64,000 nucleotides of DNA from Narthecium ossifragum (Eukaryota; Streptophyta; Magnoliopsida; Dioscoreales; Nartheciaceae): contig OY986970.1 in the NCBI GenBank assembly GCA_963920575.1, forward strand, positions 2,695,654 to 2,759,653, written 5' to 3'. Both the position numbers and the translations under genes were made by a program. The stretch's first letter is position 1; each line of letters opens with the position of its first letter. The notes below the pieces were generated by a model that had not been told where the DNA came from, searched no databases, and saw only the letters and a list, made by a program, of their open reading frames with translations. Of this stretch, positions 22,581 through 32,600 are shown piece by piece.

Positions 22581-24855
22581 TGTGAGGACCTATCCCTCCA
22601 TTCCTGGGTCGACCGCCTGGGTCAGGCCCGTGGCTCGTTGTGGACCGCAATGGCAATTTGGTAAATTATGCCTTGTTGGTTTGTTTCACACCCGCGTGTG
22701 CACACACTGACCTTGTTTGTGTTAGTGCTTGATTAGAATGGTTAAGTGGACCTGGGATCGGAAGATCCCAGCTCGGGCGCGCTGAAGCTTACTTTTGGGC
22801 AGCTTACGGCCCTTGAGCGATCGGTCGCTCCAAGGAGCGATCGATCGGACTCGTGCGCAGGGCAGTTGAACTGCGCAGAGCAGTTCAGCTTCCGTCGTCC
22901 TCCTTTGTCAGGGAAGAGAGGACCTCTCCTTCCAATTTTTTCCCACCTTCCTTGACCTTCCCCAACCTTCCCCGACCTTCCCCTTCTCTTCTCCTCCTCT
23001 TCTTCCTTCTCTTCTTCTTCCTTCTCCCTTCTCTTCCGCGGTTCTGGTTTTGTTCCTCTGTTTCCTTCCGGGGCAACCATCTTCTTCTCCTTCGTTCTCC
23101 CTCCTCCGACCACCATTTTGGGCGTTCTAAAGCTCGTTGGATCCGTGACAACGAGAGAAAGATCCTTGAAGTGGTTTGGAACCATGTTGGTGATCAACTT
23201 GCGAGGGATCAGCCGAGGAATGCGCAGTCCGGTAGGTGTTCTACCTACATGAGTTAATAAATGGGTTTCGTTAGATCTAGCCGTTAGATCTTGATGAATT
23301 TGTGTTATTAGATGCATGTGGCCTAGTGTAATTACTGATATAAGTTTCATGAACTTTGGTTAAGATTTCAGTAGGATTTATGCATGATAAATGTCGGATT
23401 TCCAGTTTTCTGCTGTTCTTGAAGAACAGCCGGCTTGCGGCGAGTTTTTCAGCTTGTACATGCATGATCTTGGATTTTTATGAGAAATAAGAGTTGTAGA
23501 TCTGTGAGTCTACTTTCAAACCCAATTTATTTCATATTTTTTTATTTTTCTACTAGTTTTGATGATTTTTATACGAAACTGTGTCAGAGCAGAGTTGCTG
23601 ATGAATAGTGCCACGGATGATCCGTGGATCAACCGTCGCGGTCTCCACGGTCGACCGTGAGTCCGAAAAACAGCAAAATAACCCCTCACGGTCGATCCGT
23701 TGATCGACCGTCAACCTTAGATTTTTTACGGTCGATCCGTTGATCGACCTCCAGCCTTGAATAGCGTTTTTAGTGGTTTTGAATGGTGTTTTAATATAGT
23801 ATTTTATGTTCGAAGTTTTCGGGGTTGCTTCCCGTTGCAGGGGTTCGCGGTTGACGGTCGTGGTACCGTCGTAATGCCGGGACCCGCTGCGGATCGGCTG
23901 GCAGCGGTTGGTAGTACCGCTGCAGCGATCCTGTTAGACTTGTATGTTGCCTGATCATACTGATGCATGCTTTATTCTCTGATCTGTGTATGTTCATAGC
24001 ATGCATTCTCTGTTGTGCATTAGTTGCATGGTTAGGGCGTGGGTGATTTGTGGATCGCTGTCCCGAGGCTGGAAGCTCGGATTTAGCCATAGGACCGGAG
24101 TTGGGTAGTTAGGACCCGGTTTGAATTGTGGTGTCCAGTCAAATTGGATGATAGGCTTAGATGACTGGTACACATGTTGCTTGGTGATTATAGAGGTCGT
24201 GTCGGCCTTGAGTCGGATGCTGAGGTGTAGCCCGTGTTCCACTGTGTTGACCATTGAGTAGAGAGGTTGACTACTTAGCGGTGCAGTTTCCCGCCTGCAG
24301 TGCCGGTACCTGCTTGTGGGCCAGCAGTGTTGTTTCCTGCTACTGAGTGCGACCATGTTCGTGGGCCTCAGGGACACGCGGTGGGGTTATGGAACCCCTG
24401 TTTACACCCAGGTCTTACTTGAGGGTGACACTCTTGCGTTCCCCTTCCTTTTGTGTGATGTAGTGTAGAACCCTACTGAGCTTTATGCTCACTCCTACCC
24501 GGGGTGCGTTTTGCAGGTGCAGGCGCCAGCTCTTCTTCAGTAGCCCCTACCGGGCATGTGTTTGGTGGCGCGGCGGCGTCTGGCGGGGTTTGAGGTCCGG
24601 TGATCCCTTTCTACACTTTTGTTATAATTAGTCTCATGCGGGTATGATGTATAAACTGTTGTAACCCCCTTGATGTTTGGATTATTATATTATATCTGTT
24701 GAGGTTTTAAATTTGTTGTAATATTCAGGGGTGCTTATGAATTGAATTGTGAAATCAGTCACTTGGGAGAGCCCCTCGCCTTTATTTCCGCATTTAGTTA
24801 GGTTCCAGTTCGCGTCGCCCGGCCCGGTTAGGCTTTCGCGGGTCGGGGCGCGACA
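22581..24855 (+). mobile_element. element B: solo-LTR-like copy nested in element A
   Basis: 2275 bp from TGTGAGGACC to GGCGCGACA, flanked by a perfect 5-bp target duplication AGAAC (22576-22580 and 24856-24860). It is a diverged member of the same family as A: both share the opening, the TTTCACACCCGCG block (20521 and 22682), the CGGTCGACCG repeats and the ACCCTACTGAGC...TGCAGGTGCAGGCG block (24472 in B; 24861 in A). The insertion falls inside A just before that block. No open frame. Confidence 0.85.
23600..23755. repeat. CGGTCGATCCGTTGATCGACCG units in element B
   Basis: Five or six self-complementary copies, related to the block at 21.2-21.55 kb in element A. Confidence 0.75.
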
Positions 24856-25394
24856 AGAACCCTACTGAGCTTATCGCTCACTCCTACCCGGGCTGCGTTT
24901 GCAGGTGCAGGCGTCAGTTCTTTTTCAGTAGAGCCGGCGGGATCAGCTTTTGGTGGCGCGACTACATCCAGAGGTGTTTGAGGTTGCTGAAGGACGATTG
25001 TTGTACTTTTGACAGATTTTGTAAATTATGTATATTTGAGGAATTCTGGGATTACTGTATTATATTCTTTTATTGGAAGATTTGTATCAAGTGTTGAATA
25101 GTACAACTGATGTTATGTAGATTGAATTTCTGTTTCACCTCTGGAATAAATTGTTTAAGTTTTTCTCTAATTCCGCTTTGTATCGCGCCAACTGAAGATG
25201 AATAGTGTAGGTTTCCCCTCACGCCTCGGCTCGGATGGGTTTTCTGGGTCGGGGTGTGACAATCGAGTAGTATTCGAACCAAATAGATCCATTAAACCGT
25301 TAATGAATAGATCCATTAGCCTAATACATATTAAACAACTATTAAACACATTGCCACGTCGGTCATATGTGATACATCTTTATTCTATAATAAA

Positions 25395-25785
25395 CTAGTG
25401 GGTGGGCCCGTGCCACTTGGCACGGCTAACTGTTAAACACATGGCCCCCACTATCTCTATTATAACTTACGCCACATCAGCCACTATCCTTTTTTTTGTT
25501 TATTTAATTATAATTTTATACCACGTGTATGCCACGTGTATGTCATGTGTGTATAAGTTTGTGACTCAGATGATGAGTCATAAAAATAACTACCTTGGAT
25601 CTTATAAGGTAGATAAGTATGTATATTTAAAACTAATCTCTTGGCTTATAATTATAAGGATGTATATTTAAAACTAACCTAGGGAAGATGATAAAAATAT
25701 ACAAAGTTAACTTAGGAAAATATACATGTAAATAAACTAATAGGAGGTAAACGGTTGTAACCGTTTTTGCTCCTTATAAGGTTGA
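25395..25785 (-). mobile_element. non-autonomous Helitron, copy 1
   Basis: On the minus strand the 391-bp element starts TCAACCTTATAAGGAGC and ends in a hairpin (CCGTGCC-AAGT-GGCACGG), then GCCCACCCACTAG, with T beyond. This is the standard Helitron design: 5' TC, a 3' hairpin about 10 bases before CTAG (CTRR), and insertion at A/T. Close to the 5' end is a perfect inverted repeat (AAACGGTT-AC-AACCGTTT). The middle carries two CACGTG boxes and TGACTCA/TGAGTCA in opposite orientation. It has no Rep/helicase frame. Its 5' end abuts copy 2 with no spacer. Confidence 0.85.
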
Positions 25786-26162
25786 CTAGGTGGTGGTCCC
25801 GTGCCACCTGGCATGGCTAACTGCCCGCCCCCACTATCTTTATTATAATTTACGCCACATCAGCCACTATCCTTTTTTTTGTTTATTTAATTATAATTTT
25901 ATACCACGTGTATGCCATATGTGTATAAGTTTATAACTCAGATGATGAGTCATAAAAGTAATTACCCTTGGATCTTATAAGGTAGATAAGTATGTATATT
26001 TAAAACTAATCTCCTGTCTTATGATTATATATAAAGATGTATATTTGAAACTAACCTAGGGAATATGATAAAAATATATAAAGTTAACTTAGAAAAATAT
26101 ATATATAAATAAATTAATAGATAGAAAACGGTTGTAACAGTTTTTGCTCCTTATAAGGTTGA
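25786..26162 (-). mobile_element. non-autonomous Helitron, copy 2 (head-to-tail with copy 1)
   Basis: 377 bp, with the same TC start, 5' inverted repeat (one mismatch), 3' hairpin and CTAG end as copy 1. The outer flank after the 5' end is T on the plus strand, as expected for A/T insertion. It differs from copy 1 by scattered substitutions and small deletions, so it is not a very recent tandem duplicate. Confidence 0.85.
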
Positions 26163-26587
26163 TTACTGGATCAAAAATTTTAGTTAGTTGGTGTAGCCTA
26201 GTCAACTTCAAGGGGGAGGTCTTGCTGTTCTAACGTGTCTTCTTGATAGGAGGGCGCCCAAATCCCAAAAGGCTTTAATTTAATCTCTAAAAATCTAAGT
26301 CTATCATCGGCCCCCAGCCTTTGGGCCTTTTTAAGCCCAAAATAACAAAGCTTTATCTTGGGACACTCAGTTGGCGAGGTTAGGCTGAAGCCTAAAATTG
26401 CTGCCAATTTGCATGCTACAACATTGGGGGGTTAGGGTTCGAGCCCGGCCCGACTGTAACAGGAGACAGGCTGGGCTCGGTCAGGTGTAATTCCAACCCG
26501 GGCCGACTCGGCCGAACTGGGCCAAGCTTCAGGCCTCGGGTCGGACCCGGGCCGAAGACTACGGGACTTAATCGCCTAAGAGCCTAC
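26163..26587. other. intergenic, GGCCCGG-rich, no gene recognised
   Basis: Contains many GGCCCGG/CCGGGCC motifs in 26.43-26.57 kb, like those inside the hAT-type element at 46.4-46.9 kb, but no borders could be assigned. Confidence 0.35.
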
Positions 26588-26723
26588 GGCCCTGTTTGGC
26601 AGCCGGCTTCTAACCGGGGTGGAGGCCAACGAAGGTGGAGGCTTATATTTGGGGTGGGCCCAGGGTGTGTAACGAGGATGGAGGGCTAACGAGAGTGTGT
26701 TAACGACGTCGCCAAACAGGGTC
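26588..26723. mobile_element. short MITE with GGCCCTGTTTGGC ends
   Basis: GGCCCTGTTTGGC at the left and GCCAAACAGGGTC at the right (12 of 13 bases inverted) enclose about 136 bp of non-coding sequence. The ends are of Tourist type. No target duplication is clear. Confidence 0.5.
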
Positions 26724-27007
26724 TGAGAGCATTATCAACATGTTCCCTATCCTTATATCTAGGGAATATGATTAGAATTTGTCCTCCAACAAATTCTCTA
26801 TCCCTATAGTTATTCCCTATCTCATTCTCTAAAACCAACTTGGTTCCCTACATTTAGGGAACCAAAACTCATTCCCTAAATCTTAAAACAGTATTATTTT
26901 ACATACACTCTCTGCCACATCAGCATAAATAATATGAATAGTGATTCGGATTATATATATGTGTATATGTGTATATATATATAATACTATATTATATATA
27001 TATATAA

Positions 27008-27197
27008 CTAGTGGGGGCCCTGCCACTTGGCAGGGTAACCACCCAACAACTTTTCCATTAACCATTATATAAGGATGATTAGGGAATATCTATATGTAAA
27101 TCTAGGAATATATATAAAACTAACTTAGGGAAAATGAACATGTAAACAAACTAATAAGAGAAACGGTTGTAACCGTTTTTGCTCCTTATAAGGTAGA
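27008..27197 (-). mobile_element. short non-autonomous Helitron, copy 3
   Basis: 190 bp, with 5' TC, the AACGGTT-AC-AACCGTT inverted repeat, and a 3' hairpin (CCCTGCC-AAGT-GGCAGGG) before CTAG, inserted at A/T. The hairpin stem differs from the other copies at matching positions on both arms, a compensated change that keeps the stem. The G-box region is missing. Confidence 0.8.
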
Positions 27198-27343
27198 TAT
27201 AGTATTATATATATGTATATACACACATATACATATATATAATATAATATAAATTATATATAATATTATTTATATAATATATTATTTATATATAGTATAT
27301 ATATTATATATTATATATATAGGATTGTGTGTATATATATACA
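27198..27343. repeat. TA-rich low-complexity DNA
   Basis: Irregular TATATA/TAATAT sequence between two Helitrons, no other content. Confidence 0.9.
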
Positions 27344-27723
27344 CTAGGTGGTGGGCCCGTGCCACCTGACACGGCTAATTGCCCGCCCCCACTATCTCTA
27401 TTATAACTTACGCCACATCAGCCACTATCCTTTTTTTTGTTTATTTAATTATAATTTTATACCACGTGTATGCCACGTGTATGTCATGTGTGTATAAGTT
27501 TATGACTCAGATGATGAGTCATAAAAGTAACTACCATTGGATCTTATAAGGTAGATAAGTATGTATATTTAAAACTAATCTCCTGGCTTATGATTATAAG
27601 GATGTATATTTAAAACTAACCTAGGAAAGATGATAAAAATATACAAAGTTAACTTAGGAAAATATACATGTAAATAAACTAATAGTAAACGGTTGTAACC
27701 GTTTTTGCTCCTTATAAGGTTGA
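27344..27723 (-). mobile_element. non-autonomous Helitron, copy 4
   Basis: 380 bp, nearly collinear with copies 1 and 2: TC start, 5' inverted repeat, paired TGACTCA/TGAGTCA motifs, two CACGTG boxes, then a 3' hairpin and CTAG. One stem base is changed on one side only (CACCTGACACGG on the plus strand), so the hairpin has a mismatch. Insertion is between A and T within TA-rich DNA. Confidence 0.85.
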
Positions 27724-27866
27724 TATATATATATAAGTATTATATTTATCTCTAATATAATATATATACATAATATATATAATTATTATATATATGTATA
27801 TATATACACACAATGCTATATATAATATATATAATATATATACTATATATAAATAATATTATAAAA
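27724..27866. repeat. TA-rich low-complexity DNA next to the pararetrovirus
   Basis: TATATA/AATATT sequence up to the viral leader. A similar tract (33740-33830) lies at the other end of the viral insert. Confidence 0.9.
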
Positions 27867-27959
27867 GCAAAGAGAGAGACGAAGAACTTACTAAGAACTT
27901 CAAATATATTCCACTGGTTGTAGTTACAAGGGGGAAGATAGGTTACAAGAGAAGAGTGG

Positions 27960-28010
27960 GTGAGAACCAGTGTAATGAACTCAGACGAGTTCTTCCTCTT
28001 ATATAGAGGT
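27960..28010 (-). promoter_or_regulatory. probable pararetroviral pregenomic-RNA promoter (TATA box)
   Basis: TATATAAG at 27998-28005 on the minus strand, within ACCTCTATATAAGAGGAAG, lies 236 bases after the last viral stop codon. This is where caulimovirids place the single transcription start. Initiation would be expected near 27965-27970, leading into a CT-rich leader that is cut off by TA-rich DNA at about 27867. Confidence 0.55.
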
Positions 28011-28240
28011 ACAAGCCTTCAAGGCTAAGCAAAGCTATATTATTGAGAGAGTATTTCTCTTTCAATCCTGTCTGCTCAGTGGAGCAATAATGCTCAAAAG
28101 GTAGGGCCCGCCACTTCGTGTGCTGAGTTGGTTTGCAGTCGGGTGAGTGGCTGAACTTTAGCATTACATTACTAGAAGTGGATAGAACTCATCTTTAGCT
28201 TTAGATAGTGGAGATAGTGCTTATCTCCAGCTGATGAAGT

Positions 28241-29634
28241 TTATCCTTTGCTAGTGGAAGCTCCACTAGTGGTAGGACCATCCTTCTTTTTCCCAGGCAG
28301 ATCTTGGGAAATAATTTGGGTCCACATATCTTCTTGATCACCGTAGGGGTCTTGAGCATCCTGCATTGGATCGTCAGAGCTAATAGAAATTCTATCAGAG
28401 CCAGAGAAATGGCTAGTGAACTGATGCTTTAAATGTTCATAACATTTCTTCATGATTTCATTCTCAGTAGCCTGAGGGAATTGTCGTTCGAACAATTTTT
28501 GAAGCCGGATCATTGATCTCTCTTTTGGGGCTTCAAGACCTTTTCTCTTTTCTGATAATAATTTCTCATTGACTTTGATTATCTCTTGGATTTCAGAGAC
28601 CTTAGTATCTCTTGGATTTCAGAGACCTTAGTATTAGTGTCCAGACCTTTCCACCATTTGATTTGATATTGTCGAATAAGACAAGGACTGCAAAGCTCGT
28701 CGATATCCACCGAAGCGAACCATTTCCAAATCCAAGGAATCTCTGCCTCAGCAAAGAAGAAAAGGGGGAACATACCCTCGATCACATCTTCTTCTTTAAT
28801 TAAAGCAAGAATAGGATGGGTAGATACCCATTTATCATAGAGTACCAGAATTGGTGCTGGTAGAATCTCTAAATCAGCGCCATATTTACGCCACCAGTCA
28901 TAAATCCAAGCCGGAAATTCCTTATGAAGGACTTCAGGGCAAATTTTAATAAACCACGTATGCTTCAAATTTTCATTTTCACATAATAAGGAGGTGTAAA
29001 AAGCATGCTTATAATCCCAATAATTGAAAGTATAACTTTCTTGGTTAATTTTGAAGGCAATGGGTTTCTGAGTACTGAATCCCCATTCTTTTGGGGTCAA
29101 GATATTCTTGATTGTGCACTTACTATAAGTAGGTGGCTTTCTCTCATCAGAATTTTTGAAAAAATGTTCAAAGTAAACTTCTCTCTGAGATAATAAGGAT
29201 TCCATCCATTTTCTCGGATGATAAACAGATGTAGGGTAATAGGAATTGTCCAAATATTTTTGGCGCAATTTCTCTGGATTGTCAGAGTAGCACATATCTT
29301 CGGGTTCTATGTAAAGAATTATTTCGTAGGCTGCTTTGGTTATCATACCAAGATCAATTTCTTTGGTAGTAACATCAGCAAAAGATTCATGAGGCCGATT
29401 ATCCTGAGGATTCATCTCCTTAGCTTTAGAAGTATTACTTTTCCGAATTGTTCTCCAGCTATTCCCGAAGTCTGATTCATTAGTTTTAGTAAGATCAGAA
29501 GTCTGACCAGATTCCAGGGTATAACCCTGACCAGCAAGACCATAACCTTGCCCATCAATTCCCGCAAGACGAATTCGTCCACGGCCACCACGGCGTCCAA
29601 ACCACCACGACTCCACCGCCCCCAAAAAGGGGGC
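28241..29634 (-). pseudogene. pararetroviral domain downstream of RNase H, function unknown
   Basis: Directly after the RNase H stop (TGA, 29635-29637) the same frame stays open to 28579. It has no ATG near its start: codon 4 is TTG, and the first part is Gly/Arg/Trp-rich. The next ~270 residues are rich in aromatic residues, with repeated W-W and W-x-W patterns. A perfect 26-bp tandem duplication (28581-28606 and 28607-28632) shifts the frame. Beyond it a collinear frame runs to a stop at 28241, ending in a polar, Ser/Thr/Lys-rich tail. By position it could correspond to the extra 3' frame of some caulimovirids (for instance a translational transactivator), but I cannot match it and do not assign a function. 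Confidence 0.55.
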
Positions 29635-32600
29635 TCAGTCCGGCGCATGAGCACCCTGAAGAAATTCGCGTGTAAGAAAATCAGGTAAGACATTATGTTT
29701 ACCAGGAATAAATTCAATAGTAAAATCAAACACAGCTAATTCAGCTTGCCATCGAGCAAAGATTTGTTTAAATGTCAGATTCTTAATATCTTTGTCAATA
29801 ACACTCTTGGCAGAGCTGCAATCAATACGAAGAAGAAAATGCTGATTTAGGATGTCTTCCTGGAATTTATAAAGACATTTAATAATAGAAAGCATTTCTT
29901 TTTTAATAGTGGAATAATTGAATTGAGTAGAGTTCCATTTACCAGAGGTATAACGAACTAACTCTTCCTTGTTAGAAGGCAAACATTTTTGTTTAAGAAT
30001 CCCTCCATAGCCAATATTACCGGCATCCGTTTCGACAATCTTTTGACACTCTGGATTAAGCAGATGTGTACAAGGTAAATTAGTTACTTTAGTCTTAATT
30101 AAGCGAACAACATTAGTATGGTCATCCGTCCAAGGAGTAGGATTCTTTTTCAAACGATTATAAAGAATAGCAGTATCTTGAGCCCAATCTTTATAATAAT
30201 CGGAAACATAATTCAATGCTCCTAAAAAACGCTGTAACTGATTTGTATCAGTGATAACATCAGGAAATTTAGAGGCAAATTCAATACTACGATCAATAGG
30301 AATAATTGTTCCTTTACCAATGTTATGACCCAAAAATCGTATCTCTGTCTGAAAGAGTTTCATTTTTGGGGCAGATATAACTAATCCATTATGAATTGCT
30401 AATTGACGAAAAATTTCTAAATGTTTCACATGCTGATCAATATTATCAGAGAAGATAAGTACATCATCAATGTAAGATAAAATAAAATTGGTATAAGGAA
30501 TAAAAATATCATTCATAATATTTTGAAATTCGGAAGGAGCATTTTTTAAGCCAAAAGGCATAACGTTCCATTCATAATGACCAAATGGTACAGTAAAAGC
30601 TGTTTTATAGCGATCTTTTTCATGAATTTGAATTTGCCAATATCCTGACTTTAAATCAAATTTAGAAAAGAGTTTTGCTCGATAAACTCGATTGAGCAAA
30701 TCTCTTTTATTAGGGATAGGATATCGTATCCATTTAAGCACCTTATTCAAAGGTTTATAATTGATGACTAACCGGGGAACACCACGTTCTCTTTCAGCAT
30801 TATTATTCACATAAAAAGCGGTGCAACTCCATGGGGAGTAAGATTTTTTAATTAACTTCTTCTCTATAAGAGAAGCAATTTCTTTTTTGCATAAATCAAG
30901 GTATTCTTGATTCATCTGGCAGGGACGTGCCCGAGTTGGGATATCGCGTTCATCAAAGGATTCCTCATAGGGTAACTCAACAATATGTTTCTTTTTATCC
31001 CAAAAAGCATTTGGAACAGTGCCACAAACAGATTGTTGAAACTGTTTATCAATTCGATCAATTAGATCTTTTATGGCAGGTTTCTGCAAGTGCTGATGAA
31101 TTTGAATGTAAGAAATTTCTTCTTTTAGAAAATTTATTTGAGTTTCTTTGAGTAAAATATCTTTAACTTCATTCAGAATTCTTGTGTGTGGTTCAGTAAT
31201 GAAAGACAGAGTAATAGGAGAACCTTTATAATTAGCACTTATTCCTGACGAATCAACCCGATCAAGAGGCATAATTTTATGAAGAAATGGTGTCCCAAGT
31301 ATTAGGTGTTGAGATAGGTTTTTGATTAAAACAAAAGGAGTCGGAATGCAAATGTCTTGCAGACAAACATAGGCATTAGGAAGTTTAAAATTAACTTCTA
31401 ATTTATTACCACTAGCGCCACTGATAGTCTGAGTGGTTTTTTCAAAAAATTTGGAAGGAATAATTCCTTCACGAATACAATTCAGATCAGCACCACTATC
31501 AATTAATGCGATTAAGTTAGAAATTACCTCATGTTCTGACAGAACTAAAGTGATATTGACATACCATTTTTGAGTTGTAACCTGATGTAAAAATTGGACA
31601 AGGAATTGATTAGGAGGATTAGAACATTGACCAATCTCATCCTGTTTATTCGTTTCGGGTTTTTTAGAGGAATCTTCCTCTAAATCTTTAGCTTCGAAAT
31701 AAGAGAAGATATAAGTGTTTTGTTCCTTCAAACGTTTAATTTCATCTTTAAGATTATTAACTTCTCGGTTAAGTTCAGCTAAGGATAAAGATTTAACAGT
31801 TTTTTCCTGTCGTCGTTTTAAAACCTCAGAAAGCCTATATGTATTATCAATTCGAGGGGCTTCAATCTTTTGATTGCTTTTGAGGCAAAGATCAATTAAC
31901 TTAGTTTTTAACTCAGAAGAGATATCTCCTTCAGTTAATAATTGAGCTACAAATTCTTTATCAATAGAAATCATATTAATCGAAAGCTTATTCATTTCAG
32001 CCATTTTTATCCAGTAATCTTTATCCTCATGATTTCGGCACTGGGTACACTTAGATTCTTTATCAGATTCTTCATCTGAAGAGTCATCCTCAGAGGGAGA
32101 AGTTATTTCCTCCGATTCAGAATCAGTATTATGAATCATTACTTTGTACAAGGATTTCTTTAATCCTTCGTCTTCGATTTCATTAATCTTTTTCTTAGTG
32201 TAACAACGATTAGCGTAATGGCCAATTTTACCACATTTAAAGCATTTTGCTTTACTCCTATCGATTTTAGGACGCTTCTGAGTATTCTTTTGTGTTTTAT
32301 TTTTTACAAATTTCTTTTTAACAAAAGGTTTTCTACTTCTTTCAGCTATCTCCTGAGGTGGCTTAATTTTGCGTGGTTCATCAAAAGCAAATTGTTCACA
32401 AAATTCACCTAGCTATTTTCTCTCAGTAAGCTTATGAGCTTTCAATTGATGTTTGAGTTTAATATCATTACATAAATTCAAACCTTCATGAATGCAAGCA
32501 TTAACTAAACCTCCATAAGTGCAAGTATCAAAGGGTATAACACCACCATTTTGTTCACGCATATAATTGCGAACACGTTCAGCAAAAAGATTAGGTAGAC

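Larger units (their letters stand above)
20369..25261 (+). mobile_element. element A: large solo-LTR-like retroelement, interrupted by element B
   Basis: Begins TGTGAGGACC and ends GGGTGTGACA (TGT...ACA), flanked by the direct repeat ATCGAGT (20362-20368 and 25262-25268). Without the inserted element B, and counting its target site once, it is about 2.6 kb. It has a TATA-like CTATTTAAACCC near 20655 followed by a long CT-rich leader, then a block of CGGTCGACCG repeats (21.2-21.55 kb), and no coding sequence. I read it as a solo LTR of a family with unusually long LTRs; Ty3-type lineages with LTRs this long exist, but no coding domain is present to assign it. Confidence 0.75.

Noticed and set aside
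26425..26460. GGGTTCGAGCCC, like a tRNA T-arm/B box
   Set aside because: No matching A box or acceptor stem at the right distance.
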